A stretch of DNA of 64,000 nt from an uncultured Sulfitobacter sp. (GCF_947497275.1 NZ_CANMFS010000007.1:188944-252943); one strand, 5' to 3'; numbered from the stretch's first letter, positions 9,420 to 19,000 are shown. Made by a program: numbers and translations. Notes: a model not told the origin generated them from the sequence alone.

Positions 9420-10566
9420 CGACACGAACCTCGACCATCATGCCCGGCCTGAGTTCTGCGTCGGTGGCGTCAATCGACACACGGATTGGCAGGCGCTGGG
9501 TCACTTTCGTGAAATTGCCCGAGGGGTTTGGGCTGGGCAGAAGGGCAAGCTGGCTCGTGGCCGCTCCGCCCATGCCGATCACCTTGCCTTCGAAGGTCCG
9601 GCCCGGAAAAGCGTCGACGGTGATGTTTGCCTCGGATCCTACGTGGATCCGGCCGTAATCGGTTTCCTTTACGTTGGCGTCGATCCAGACGTCATCTGGC
9701 GCGTGATACATCGCAATGCGCGTACCCGGTGTCACATATTCGCCGACATCGACAAAGGTCCCATCGACGATACCGTCAAACTGGGTGGTAATCGTGCGGT
9801 GCGCGAGGTCGATTTCCTTCAGGCTGCGGTCGGCTTCGGTGCCTGCACGTCCCGCAAGAACGGACGCAATCTGTGACTCCAGTACATTCATCTGCTCTCC
9901 GTCGGCCTCGACGATGGCCAGACTGGCCCGCGCGCTTTCTATCGCCGCGAACGCGGCGCGCTCCTGCTGGGCGGCGGTGTCCATTGCTGCCTGCGACTCG
10001 TCGAGTGTTTGCTGCGACGTGATCTTCTGATTGGCAAGCTTGATCGCCCTTTCGTGACGGGCCCGGGCGTTCGCCAGCACTGCGAGTGATGCCTCGTGGT
10101 TTGCTTCTGCGGCGGCGATGCCAGCGTGGGCGGCGTCGCGCCGCGCAGAAAGCTGTTTGTCGAGCAACACCTTGCCTGCCCGAAGTTCCGCCAGCTGCGC
10201 TTCGGTTGCCGCAAGCCTCGACAGGACGGCATCGAGCTGCGACTGCGCATATGCGCGGTCGATTGCGGCGACGAGATCACCTTTCTCTAGGCTGTCCCCG
10301 ACAAGAACGGGAATTGCGGTGACCCGTCCCGCGACTTCGCTGGATACAGTGACGACATTTGCCGCAATCCGCGCGTCATTGATGTGTACCTGCGTCAATC
10401 GCGCGGCCACCCAAGGGGCGGCCAGCCACAAAGCGACAGCAACAACTCCGCCGACCACGACCAACCTGGTCAATCTTGTGCGCCGGCGCTTGGGCGGGGC
10501 GGGCGGTACAAGCCTATCGGCGGCCGCCTTTTCCTTAACTGCTTCCCCTGTTTTTATGTCATCCAT
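9406..10566 (-). CDS. HlyD/EmrA-type membrane fusion protein
   Basis: 386 residues: an N-terminal cytoplasmic tail, one transmembrane helix near 35-57, a biotinyl-lipoyl-like domain (VSSEVAGRVTAIPVLVGD, about 77-94), a long alpha-helical hairpin of roughly 110 residues, and a beta-barrel ending DVTD. This is the periplasmic adaptor for the EmrB-type permease. ATG 10566 is chosen over GTG 10575 because it places MDDIKTGE directly; the gene overlaps the MarR stop by 8 nt and the permease start by 14 nt, so the three proteins are translationally coupled. Confidence 0.92.
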   Translation of the reverse strand: MDDIKTGEAVKEKAAADRLVPPAPPKRRRTRLTRLVVVGGVVAVALWLAAPWVAARLTQVHINDARIAANVVTVSSEVAGRVTAIPVLVGDSLEKGDLVAAIDRAYAQSQLDAVLSRLAATEAQLAELRAGKVLLDKQLSARRDAAHAGIAAAEANHEASLAVLANARARHERAIKLANQKITSQQTLDESQAAMDTAAQQERAAFAAIESARASLAIVEADGEQMNVLESQIASVLAGRAGTEADRSLKEIDLAHRTITTQFDGIVDGTFVDVGEYVTPGTRIAMYHAPDDVWIDANVKETDYGRIHVGSEANITVDAFPGRTFEGKVIGMGGAATSQLALLPSPNPSGNFTKVTQRLPIRVSIDATDAELRPGMMVEVRVDVTD

Positions 10567-11023
10567 TTTGACCACTGTTCAAAATCTCCAATCTGCCTGC
10601 GATGCGGTTCAGGACTGTTGTTGCGATACGCAGATCATGCCGGGAAATGCCCTCGAGTATTTCTGCCCGGCTGGCCCCCGAAATTTCTTTCATCCTGACG
10701 ATAAGAGGGGTCGCGGCCTCTGTCAGATGAAGTGTCTTTGCCCGTCGATCTTTCGTCGAAGGTCGGCGTTCGATCAGACCCGCGCCTTCAAGCCCGTCCA
10801 GCAGGCGCACAAGCGTCGCCGCCTCAATTCCCAGGCACTGCGCCAGTTCGACTTGAGTCACTTCTTCATTCCGGGAAAGTTCGAACAGCGCGTTCCACCT
10901 TGCCTGAGACAGGTCGAGATCGCGAAACCGAAGGTCAAGGTACCGCCGCCACATACGGGCCGCCGTCGCCATAGAGCGTGCGAAAGGTTCCTGGAACTCA
11001 ATCTTGTCTGGGTCGGTTTGCAT
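10559..11023 (-). CDS. MarR family regulator (EmrR-like)
   Basis: 154 residues with a winged-helix core: the recognition region EVTQVELAQCLGIEAATLVRLLDGLEG... starts near 52 and the wing carries STKDRRAKTLHLTE near 90-103. It heads the efflux operon in the emrRAB order, so it is most likely a ligand-released repressor of the pump. Candidate binding sites are in the 97-nt divergent gap upstream (11024-11120). Confidence 0.92.
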   Translation of the reverse strand: MQTDPDKIEFQEPFARSMATAARMWRRYLDLRFRDLDLSQARWNALFELSRNEEVTQVELAQCLGIEAATLVRLLDGLEGAGLIERRPSTKDRRAKTLHLTEAATPLIVRMKEISGASRAEILEGISRHDLRIATTVLNRIAGRLEILNSGQNG

Positions 11024-11049
11024 CGCACTTTGCTTTCAACAGCTTGCTA

Positions 11050-11084
11050 ATAGTTGTAAGGCTAATTAGTATGGCCGCAACTAT
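11050..11084. promoter_or_regulatory. Candidate MarR operator in the emrRAB/usp divergent region
   Basis: The gap between the MarR start (11023) and the universal stress gene (11121) contains the inverted repeat ATAGTTG (11050-11056) and CAACTAT (11078-11084), enclosing the perfect 8-nt palindrome CTAATTAG (11062-11069). The AT-rich, symmetric arrangement next to a marR start is what autoregulated MarR operons show. It could also affect the divergent stress gene. Confidence 0.5.
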
Positions 11085-11120
11085 CTTGCAAGTGCCATTC
11101 CCGCTTCGGAGACATAGTCG

Positions 11121-11579
11121 ATGTATACGAAAATTCTGTTGTGTTACGATGGCTCGCGCGAGGGGCGGCTGGCGCTGCGCGAAGGGGCGCGGCTTGCGCA
11201 GATCACCGGTGCCGATGTAATCCTGCTCGCAGTGGTCGAGACAGTGGCGGGCAACGCGCTGGCGCAGGGCGCGGATGCCGGCGCGCTGGTCCACCAGCAA
11301 GCCGATTTCAGGGCGATCCTCGACGAAGGCCATCAGAGACTTTCCGCCATGGGGTTGGCACCTGAGCTTCGCATGGACTTTGGCGATCCCGTTGCGAAAA
11401 TCAAAGGTGCCGCAGCCGAAACCGGGGCCGATCTGGTCGTCGTCGGGCATCACCGCCAGGGCGTGTGGACCCGCTGGTTAAACCGGTCGGTTGCGGCCGA
11501 GTTGAGCGATGCACTGGGATGCAGCCTTCTGCTTGCGCAAAAACGCGTCGAGGATTCAGAGCTTTTCCACGACGATTGA
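11121..11579 (+). CDS. Universal stress protein (UspA family)
   Basis: 152 residues, one Usp domain. The N-terminal strand MYTKILLCYDGSREG with its conserved Asp and the C-terminal ATP-binding type loop GHHRQGVWTRWLNRSVA (about 115-131) are present, so it is probably a nucleotide-binding member. Divergent from the emrRAB-like operon, with which it may share regulatory DNA. Confidence 0.9.
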   Translation: MYTKILLCYDGSREGRLALREGARLAQITGADVILLAVVETVAGNALAQGADAGALVHQQADFRAILDEGHQRLSAMGLAPELRMDFGDPVAKIKGAAAETGADLVVVGHHRQGVWTRWLNRSVAAELSDALGCSLLLAQKRVEDSELFHDD

Positions 11580-11623
11580 CGGCGTATGGCCGGCCGGCCG
11601 CAGTGCTCCGCCGCGCGTATCTC

Positions 11624-12112
11624 CTAGAGAGCGATGCTATCGACCCGTCCGAGCCGTCCGCAGGCAAAGTCATAGGACATGCGCAGGAGATCGAGAACAG
11701 TACCGATTTCCGTATTGTCTCTTGGTGCGTAGACCATGACAGCAGTCGCCGGTATCATGCCCGCTGTCGCCATCGGGTGCGGCTCTGCCCATCCCAGATC
11801 GACGATCTGCGGCACTGCATCCTCCGGCAGCATCATGTGCAGGCTACCGTCTTCGGGCGGATGGACATGAGCGAACTCATTACCGATCATGAAGGCTTCG
11901 CGGCAGCCGCAGCCCTGCCCATGTTCGAGGCACAACGCTTCGGCCCCCGGAACCGAAATCCGCGATGGTTGGCGGGTTACAAAGGGAAAGTCGAAGGCCC
12001 TTTCCTTGAATGCCCGATAGGATAAGGAATCGGGGTTTTGACTGATCTGCGTATGCGGGGCGCAGGGCGTGGTGACGGGCTTTGGCCCGGTGCGTGGGGG
12101 TATCTTCAGCAT
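11624..12112 (-). CDS. Luciferase-family (DUF5519-like) protein
   Basis: About 162 residues from ATG 12112. The central HVHPPEDGSLHMMLPEDA segment and the C-terminal TEIGTVLDLLRMSYDFA helix match the small family annotated as luciferase or luciferase-domain proteins, whose biochemical role is unknown; the name does not imply light production. An in-frame start at 12151 would add 13 residues. It sits 29 nt after the decayed NmrA-like gene on the same strand. Confidence 0.7.
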   Translation of the reverse strand: MLKIPPRTGPKPVTTPCAPHTQISQNPDSLSYRAFKERAFDFPFVTRQPSRISVPGAEALCLEHGQGCGCREAFMIGNEFAHVHPPEDGSLHMMLPEDAVPQIVDLGWAEPHPMATAGMIPATAVMVYAPRDNTEIGTVLDLLRMSYDFACGRLGRVDSIAL

Positions 12113-12140
12113 GACAGGGACTCCGTAAATCTGGTGGTTG

Positions 12141-12432
12141 CTAACCGGCAAGGGCGGCTTTTTTGACCGGAAGATAGCTGCGGACCGATTGCGGTGTCGG
12201 TCCGGTCAGTTCTGCAACGTCGCAGGTGGCCACGTCCAGAAAAGCGACGGTAGCAGCCCGCGCGCACTCGACGCCTGCCACGTACTCCACCTTGCCATCG
12301 CCCGCCGCGGCATTGCACGGCAAGCCGTTTGCCCGGTGCGCGGGTGATAGCAACGATGGATTCGATGACCTGACTTCCGAGATGACCGGAAGCGCCGGTC
12401 ACGGTGTCGGACCCTTTGAGTGTGTCGGACAT
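12141..12432 (-). pseudogene. Decayed NmrA/SDR-a5-like NAD(P)-binding gene (internal deletion and frameshift)
   Basis: From ATG 12432 the minus strand encodes MSDTLKG followed by VTGASGHLGSQVIESI, the Rossmann start of an NmrA-like quinone reductase-type protein. After about 35 residues the homologous reading switches frame and jumps to a C-terminal-type segment, GDGKVEYVAGVECARAA then CDVAELTGPTPQSV, which is where the family carries its ArAA and LTGP motifs. Roughly 110 residues of the middle are missing. The remnant ends at a stop at 12141. Seen: both motifs in two frames. Inferred: a deletion joined them. Confidence 0.7.
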
Positions 12433-12460
12433 TTTCAGTGCTCCTTTTCAGAGTTGCTGT

Positions 12461-13273
12461 TCAGCCGAATCGAAAGGCGCTTTCGACCGCGCCAAGAACG
12501 GTGTCTTCTAAAGTTTTCCGGCCGATATCAGTGCCCGCCGCGCCCGCGACGACATGCAACGGGATCAAGTGTTCTTCGCGCGGATTGGCGTCGCGCCCAC
12601 CCGGTGCCTGCGCCCACCGCGCGAGCCTGCGGTTGCGTTCGTCGGGATCGGGGCATGTCACTGCTTCGGTCAGCCAGGCATCGAATTCTGTACCCGCAGT
12701 GCCGTCCTGCGGCGCGCCGCGCATGCTCTGCATCATTATTCCCATGTTGTGGTAGGTGTTGCCCGATCCGATGACAAGAACCCCTTCGTCGCGCAGCGGT
12801 GCCAACGCACGGCCAACCGCCAGATGCGCATCCGGGTCCAGATCGGCCCGCAAACTAAGCTGAACGGTGGGAATATCGGCCTCTGGAAAGACCAGCTTCA
12901 GCGGCACGAAGACGCCGTGGTCGAAGCCACGCGCGGTATCGGTCCGGGTCTCAAAGCCCGCCCCCTGCAAGAGTTCACCCACACGGGTGGCCAAGGCGGG
13001 ATCACCGGGTGCCGGCCAGGTCAGCTCATAGGTGTGTTGCGGGAAGCCGTTATAGTCGAACAACAAGGGCGGCGCTGGATTCGACTGCACGGTGAACTCA
13101 CGCGCCTCCCAATGCCCTGAGATTATCAGCAACGCCTTCGGCTTCTCCGGGAGACTGGCGGAGAGGGCTTCCAGAAAGCTGCGATGCCTGTCCCAGGTAT
13201 CGGGGGGATCCCATTCCATGAAAAAGCACGGGCCGCCCCCGTGTGGAATAAAGAGAGTTGGCATGCGGGTCAT
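12461..13273 (-). CDS. DODA-type extradiol ring-opening dioxygenase (YgiD/LigB family)
   Basis: 270 residues. Metal-ligand motifs of the class III extradiol/DODA family are visible: FIPHGGGPCFFME at the N-terminus, LLIISGHWE, and RGFDHGVFVPLKLVFPEAD, supplying the usual histidines and glutamate. Such enzymes open catechol-like rings (DOPA, protocatechuate relatives). ATG 13273 (MTRMPTLFIPHGG) is chosen because the family starts here; the 60 extra upstream codons are intergenic. Divergent from an HxlR regulator that probably controls it. Confidence 0.9.
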   Translation of the reverse strand: MTRMPTLFIPHGGGPCFFMEWDPPDTWDRHRSFLEALSASLPEKPKALLIISGHWEAREFTVQSNPAPPLLFDYNGFPQHTYELTWPAPGDPALATRVGELLQGAGFETRTDTARGFDHGVFVPLKLVFPEADIPTVQLSLRADLDPDAHLAVGRALAPLRDEGVLVIGSGNTYHNMGIMMQSMRGAPQDGTAGTEFDAWLTEAVTCPDPDERNRRLARWAQAPGGRDANPREEHLIPLHVVAGAAGTDIGRKTLEDTVLGAVESAFRFG

Positions 13274-13342
13274 GTCTGTCTGTCCCTTCGGGTTTGCAGG
13301 ACACCTTCGGGTGTCATTGGACCTTTTAGGAATAGTTGATTT

Positions 13343-13365
13343 GTAACCTAAACTAAAGTAGGAAC
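13343..13365. promoter_or_regulatory. Candidate HxlR operator
   Basis: In the 127-nt gap between the dioxygenase and HxlR starts there is an imperfect inverted repeat, GTAACCTA (13343-13350) and TAGGAAC (13359-13365), in AT-rich DNA. HxlR proteins normally bind such sites between themselves and a divergent target. Suggestive only. Confidence 0.3.
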
Positions 13366-13400
13366 GGAAAAGTAACTGCCTATCACAGGTGTGAACGCCG

Positions 13401-13751
13401 ATGCCCAAGACCCCGCCACAGTGTCCCATGGATTCGATTCTGCGCCTGCTCATGGGGCCGTGGACGACCTATATCATCTGGGTCCTGAGCGATCAGGGAC
13501 CGCAAAGGTTCGGTGCGCTGAAACGTGCCGTGCCGGGAATATCAACACGCATGCTCACAGAACGTCTGCGAATGCTTCAGGGCGCCGGGGTTATTTGGCG
13601 CGAACAAAAGCAGACAATTCCGCCCGCAGTCACCTATGGCCTGACCTCGCGTGGCAATGACCTGCGAGGTGTTCTGGACACCCTGGGACATATCGCGGAA
13701 CGATGGAAGGATGAGGGTGTCTTTGCAGAAGATGAAGTGGGGACTGCTTGA
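13401..13751 (+). CDS. HxlR family winged-helix regulator
   Basis: 116 residues with the HxlR pattern: CPMDSILRLLMGPWTTYIIW at 8-27, then FGALKRAVPGISTRMLTERLRMLQ and a wing ending TYGLTSRGNDL. One cysteine (residue 8) near the N-terminus is common in redox- or electrophile-sensing members. It is divergent from the DODA-type dioxygenase, so an aromatic or quinone-like inducer is plausible. Confidence 0.9.
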   Translation: MPKTPPQCPMDSILRLLMGPWTTYIIWVLSDQGPQRFGALKRAVPGISTRMLTERLRMLQGAGVIWREQKQTIPPAVTYGLTSRGNDLRGVLDTLGHIAERWKDEGVFAEDEVGTA

Positions 13752-13838
13752 ATGCACCAATCGGGAAAATGCGCGGGTCTGCAAGCCTTGGGAAAGGCCG
13801 AATTATGGACAAAACGCCTTCGATCCCACGGTTCTGCA

Positions 13839-13996
13839 GCAGGTGGCCGGCATGAGGCAAAGTAAAGTTGCCAATGTGCTGAGCTAAGCCAAGACGGTAT
13901 ATCTGAGAAGTAGATTCGAAGGTGCCAGCGTTGATGCTATTGCCGAGGAAGGCCAAAGTACCCAAAGCGACGCTTTATGCCCATTCCCCGAGCTAG
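13839..13996 (+). pseudogene. Decayed TetR-type regulator (N-terminal HTH remnant)
   Basis: Three frames together recreate a TetR N-terminus: GGRHEAK (13842-13862), then after a shift AKTVYLRSRFEGASVDAIAE (13888 on, preceded by an in-frame stop at 13885), then after a second shift AKVPKATLYAHSPS and a stop at 13994. The order and spacing match the TetR helix-turn-helix (GxSVDAIA...VSKATLYAHFPS). Nothing convincing of the ligand domain follows. It lies in the 475-nt gap between hxlR and the intact tetR; the rest of that gap shows no gene. Confidence 0.65.
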
Positions 13997-14201
13997 AGGG
14001 GCAGGTCCTTCGCAGGAAGCCGGATCGGTAAGAATGGATGACGTTCAAAGCGCTGCAAGCCAGTTCATTCATCTTTCCATCTCAGGCATCATCATCGCCA
14101 GACTGCTGCCGGTTAGCCAGCCGATCAGTGCGTCAGTGCATACCGAAAGGGCGTGATGTGTTTCTAGGGATTTACTCAGCGGGTAATACCTAGCGTAACA
14201 G

Positions 14202-14215
14202 GCCTAAATTTAGGC
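14202..14215. promoter_or_regulatory. Perfect 14-nt palindrome, probable TetR operator
   Basis: GCCTAAATTTAGGC is a perfect palindrome 136 nt before the preferred GTG start of the tetR-adaptor-pump operon. TetR repressors of RND pumps usually bind such a site in their own promoter. Its position argues against translation starting at 14230, which would leave no room for a ribosome-binding site. Confidence 0.55.
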
Positions 14216-14337
14216 ACTTCTGCGGTTTGATGAACGCCTCGGTGCCTTGGTTCAGAGCGGACCTGATCAAGACCTTGACCTTGATGCAACCGCGGACTAC
14301 CTCTCGCCGAAATTTGAACCGACCGGATGGTACAGTT

Positions 14338-14889
14338 GTGAACGAGACAGGGCAGTCAGCGGGATCGAGAAACGCATCTCCGAGAATTCTCGGCGCGGCG
14401 CGTGTAATTGCTGCGCGTGACGGAGCGGGCAAGGTTACGATCGAGGCAGTCGCAAAGGAGGCGGGGCTGAGCAAGGGCGGCGTGCTTTACAACTTTCCGA
14501 CGAAGAAAGCGCTGCTTTCGGGCCTGTTGGATCAGATGCTGGCCGCGCACCGGGAGCTTCTTGCGAATGTACCGGTGCGGCATCCAGCGCGCACTTTAAC
14601 CGGGCATCTTGAAACTTTGATACACTCAAAAGACGTGGACGACGACCTATCAATGGCGATCCTTGCGGCCGCCGCCTCGGATCCACGGCTTCTTGATCCG
14701 CTTCGCAGTGATCTAACCGGCGACCTCGAACGTATCCTGACAGACACGCAGGACGCGCCGGCCGCCATGATTGCAGTCCTGGCGATCCAGGGTCTGCGGT
14801 TCCAACGGTTGTTAAATCTTCCGGACGGCGGCGCGGAAATCAGAGAACGCGTCATCGAACGATTAAGGACTATGATTGATGAGCTCTAA
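14338..14889 (+). CDS. TetR/AcrR family repressor of RND pump
   Basis: 183 residues from GTG 14338; the same frame is open further upstream to TTG 14227/ATG 14230, but those starts lack a Shine-Dalgarno and sit against the palindrome at 14202-14215. HTH: ILGAARVIAARDGAGKVTIE then AVAKEAGLSKGGVLYNFPTK, close to TetR members with a C-terminal domain of the DUF/TetR_C type ending RVIERLRTMIDEL. It overlaps the adaptor gene by 11 nt, so all three genes are one operon and the protein probably represses it until a toxic ligand binds. Confidence 0.87.
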   Translation: MNETGQSAGSRNASPRILGAARVIAARDGAGKVTIEAVAKEAGLSKGGVLYNFPTKKALLSGLLDQMLAAHRELLANVPVRHPARTLTGHLETLIHSKDVDDDLSMAILAAAASDPRLLDPLRSDLTGDLERILTDTQDAPAAMIAVLAIQGLRFQRLLNLPDGGAEIRERVIERLRTMIDEL

Positions 14890-16027
14890 TAAGAAGACCA
14901 AAAACTGGAAACGGGTTGCTTCCGTCATCGTGCTGGCGGCCGCAGCTGCCCTGGCCGTGCCGTTCCTTCCGGGGTCCCTGACGGGTGTGTTCGCCCAGAC
15001 GGAAATGAATGATGGGGAAACTGAGGCCGGGACGCAGACGGCATCCGAACCCGATCGGCCCGTGACGGTCGAAGTGACACGTGCGCTCAGCCGCGTGGTC
15101 AATCAATCCCGCGCCGTTGCGGGCCGGGTCGAGCCTGCACGCACGGTGGACATAGCATTTCAGGTGCCGGGGCAGATCTTTTCCCTCGCCGTCGAGGCAG
15201 GCGACAGGATCCGCAAGGGCGACGTGATTGCACAACTCGATCAGGCTGATTTTGATCTGGCTGTCGATCGGGCTCAGGCGTCGTTCGACCTCGCGAATTC
15301 CGAGCTTGAGCGCGCGTCAAGCCTCGCCGAGCGCGGGGTCGCAGCCGACTCGCGCCTCGATACTGCGCGCGCCCAGTTCGCACAGGCAGACGTGGCGCTG
15401 CGCGAGGCCAAGCGGCGTCTGTCGCAGACCCAGATCACCGCCCCGTTTGACGCGATGGTGGCGCGTACTTTCGTCGAGGAGTACGTCAACGTCACCTCGG
15501 CCGCGCCGGTGGCGCGTCTGCAGGATGTGAGCGAGATGCGGATCATGATTTCGCTACCCGAAGAACTCGCGGCAGTTGCGCGTTCTGCGCCCGACGCGTT
15601 CGACATTGTCGCGAGCTTTCCTGCGGTACCGGGGTACACGGTGCCACTCGTGCTGCGTTCGTTTGCGACCGATGCCGATCCGACGGCCCAGACCTACGAT
15701 GTGGAATTTGCAATCACCGGTGATATCGATTCACGCCTTTTGCCCGGCATGACAGCGGATGTGCGCATCGCAGCCGCGTCCGATGAGAACCGTCCGCAAT
15801 CCGTCATCGTTCCGGTTTCAGCGGTGGACACGACAAGCCGAACTGACCCGTCCATCTGGATCTATCAGGAATCCTCCGGACAGGTCGCGCGCAGGACGGT
15901 CCGGTTGGGACTTCCCGTCAATGACGAGATTATCGTCATGGAGGGCCTGAATGGTGACGAGCTGGTAGTTTCGGGCGGTTGGTGGCGGCTCAGGGACAAT
16001 CAGACAGTGATGGTTTTGGGTCTCTGA
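14879..16027 (+). CDS. RND efflux periplasmic adaptor subunit
   Basis: 382 residues from ATG 14879 (TTG 14876 would add one residue). A signal-like hydrophobic stretch at about 14-34 is followed by the lipoyl/barrel-sandwich half VDIAFQVPGQIFSLAVEAGD, a coiled-coil hairpin at about 125-180, LSQTQITAPFDAMVARTFVE, and beta-barrel and membrane-proximal domains. This links the inner-membrane RND pump to an outer-membrane channel, which is not encoded nearby. Translationally coupled to tetR and 29 nt before the pump gene. Confidence 0.93.
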   Translation: MSSNKKTKNWKRVASVIVLAAAAALAVPFLPGSLTGVFAQTEMNDGETEAGTQTASEPDRPVTVEVTRALSRVVNQSRAVAGRVEPARTVDIAFQVPGQIFSLAVEAGDRIRKGDVIAQLDQADFDLAVDRAQASFDLANSELERASSLAERGVAADSRLDTARAQFAQADVALREAKRRLSQTQITAPFDAMVARTFVEEYVNVTSAAPVARLQDVSEMRIMISLPEELAAVARSAPDAFDIVASFPAVPGYTVPLVLRSFATDADPTAQTYDVEFAITGDIDSRLLPGMTADVRIAAASDENRPQSVIVPVSAVDTTSRTDPSIWIYQESSGQVARRTVRLGLPVNDEIIVMEGLNGDELVVSGGWWRLRDNQTVMVLGL

Positions 16028-16056
16028 TCCAATATTGATAGGACGGGTACAGATCC

Positions 16057-19000
16057 ATGGCACTCAGCATTTCACGTGCGACCATCAAGCGACCGGTGGC
16101 GGCTTGGCTGGTTATCATCTTCTGCATGGTTGGTGGGTATTGGGGTCTCAATACCGTCGGTCGCCTCGAAGATCCCAGCTTTACCCTCAAGACGGCTCTC
16201 GTCTTCGTGCCCTATCCGGGTGCCACGGCTGTGGAAGTCGAAGAGGAAGTCTCCGACGTCATTGAAAACGCGTTGCAGCAGATGAAGCAACTCGACCGGG
16301 TTGAATCAAAATCAATGCCGGGTATGGCTCAGATTACCGTCGAAATCGAGATGACCTACGGTCCGGACGAGATCCCGCAGGTGTGGGACGAGATGCGCCG
16401 TCGCATCAGCGATGTGCAGGGGGATCTTCCGGCAGGTACGCGCCCGCCAATTATCAATGACGACTTTGGCGACGTCTATGGCATGTTCTATGCGGTGACG
16501 ACCGAAGGGCTTAGCCCTGTAGAGCAGCGTGATCTGGCGACGACCCTGCGACTTGGGCTGGTGACAGTCGATGGTGTCGCCAAGGTCGAGGTTCAGGGCC
16601 TCACGGAAGAGGTGATCAATATCTCGGTCCCCTCTTCCCGGCTGACGGAGCTTGGGCTTCCTCCAACGCAGATCCTGGGTGTCCTTGCCGACGAAAACCA
16701 AGTGTTCACAAACGGTGCGATTACCGAAGGTCCCGCCCGGATCGACCTGTCGGTTCCGCCGGGTTACGTCAGTCCGGAAGGTATCGAGGAACTTCGACTC
16801 GGTGTTCCCGGTGAGGTCGGTCAGGTTGCGGTTTACGACATCGCAAGGGTTACCCGCGATGAAGCCGAGCAGCCAAGTCAGGTCATTCGACAAAACGGAG
16901 CGGCGGCGTTCACTCTCGGAGTCTCGGCGTTGACGGACCGGAATGTTGTCGAGGTCGGCGCGGGTGTCTCGGCGCGTCTGGACCGGCTCAAGGCCGCGTT
17001 GCCAGCCGGGGTCGAGATCACATCGGTCTACGAACAGCACGTCGTGGTGGACGAGGCCGTTTCGAGCTTTCTGGTCAGTCTTGGGCAATCGGTGGGCATC
17101 GTCGTTGCCGCGCTGATGCTGACGATGGGTTGGCGTGCGGGTCTGGTGGTGGGTGTGACACTGGCGCTAACTGTCTTCTCCACACTGTTTTTCATGTCTG
17201 TCTTCGGCATCCCGATGGAAAGGATCAGCCTTGGGGCCCTGATCATCGCGATGGGGATGCTTGTCGATAACGCCATCGTCATCACAGAAGGAATGGTGAT
17301 CGGTGTGGCGCGGGGCAAGTCCGCGGAAGATGCCGCCGCCGAAACGGAAACCGCCACATCAATTCCTTTGCTTGGCGCGACCGTTATCGGGATCATGGCC
17401 TTTTCCGGGATCGGCCTGTCGCCCGACGCGACCGGCGAATTCCTGTTCTCGCTTTTCGCGGTCATCGCGATTTCGCTGCTGATGAGCTGGGCGCTTGCCG
17501 TTTCGGTCACACCCTATCTCGGCAAACTGCTCCTCCGCGCGCCAAAGGAGACCTCTGACGATCCTTACAAGGGTGCGTTCTACGGGGTTTATCGCAGCTT
17601 CCTCTGGTTGGCATTGCGGACCCGAGTCATTGTTGTCCTGATCATTGTGGGAATAACGATCTGGTCCGTGATGGCCTTTGGGCAGGTCAAGCAGGCGTTT
17701 TTCCCGGCGTCCAACACTCCGATCTTCTATGTCGAGTTCCAGATGCCACAGGGGACCGATATCAACGTCACCGACGCTGAAATGCAGCGGCTCGAACAGA
17801 TGCTGCTCACCGAGGACAACGTGACGGATGTGACGACCCTTGTCGGGCGAGGCGCAAGCCGCTTCATGCTGACTTATAATCCCGAGCAGGCGGATGCCAG
17901 TTACGGACAGCTAATCGTCCGGGTCGCCGATGCCGAGGCAATCCCGTCCATCGCGAGCCGTCTGAACCGGGATCTTCCGGCCGAATTCCCTCACGCGCTG
18001 ATCCGCGTCGAGCAGATTGTGTTCGGGCCGCCGTCCGGTGCAGACGTGGCGGTTCGGTTTGCGGGGCCGGATCCTGTCATCCTGCGGCAACTCGCGGATG
18101 ATGCGATGCGGATCTTCGAGGATTCCGGTACGATCACCAACCCGCGGACCAACTGGCGCCAGCGTGAGATACTTGTCGAGCCGATTGTCGATGAATCGCG
18201 TATGCGTCTGGCCGGTGCAACGCGCGGCGCGATTTCCGACACTATAAGCTACGGAACGTCCGGCTTGCGTGTCGGTCAGTTGCGCGAGGACGACGAGGTG
18301 ATCTTGATTAACCTCCGTCTCCCGGAAAACGAACGTGACGGGATTGACCGCCTTTCCGATCTTTCCGTGTGGTCCGATGGTGCGGGGTCCTACGTTCCGA
18401 TGGCCAACCTCGTTGAGCGTTTCGAGACACGCCTCGTCGAGGCGCTCATACAAAGACGCGACCGCGAGCGCACCATTACCGCAATGGGCGGGTCGCGTAG
18501 CGATCTGACCGCAGACGAAGCGTTCCGGAGTGTTAGGACCGATATCGAGGCCATTCCGCTGCCAGAAGGTTACGTGATGGAATGGGGTGGCGAATTCGAA
18601 AGCGCAGCGGATGCGCAGGCAAGTCTCGGCAAGCAGCTTCCGCTGGGTTTTCTCGTCATGCTGACAATCTCGATTCTGATGTTCAATAAAGTCCGCCAAC
18701 CGCTGATCCTTTGGCTGGTCGTACCGATGTCGGTAACGGGAATGGTGCTGGGGCTCCTGTTCACAGGCTTGCCGTTCACGTTCACTGCCCTTCTGGGCTT
18801 CCTGTCGCTTTCCGGGATGCTCATGAAGAACGCAATTGTTCTGGTCGAAGAAATCGACCTTCAGCGTGCAGAGGGTGTACCCGACTACAAGGCGGTCATC
18901 GACGGATCAGTCAGCCGTCTGCGGCCTGTGGTGCTGGCGGCAGGCACGACGATTTTCGGGATGATTCCACTCCTGCCGGATGCCTTCTTTGCATCGATGG

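Noticed and set aside
10101..11050. Long plus-strand open frame opposite the HlyD and MarR genes
   Set aside because: It is an antisense reading of two clear genes with coding signatures on the minus strand; no family resemblance.
14338..14889. The intact TetR gene as the regulator of the TCTAACANNTGTTAGA regulon
   Set aside because: It lies in the pump operon and has its own unrelated palindrome GCCTAAATTTAGGC; no copy of the regulon motif is near it.
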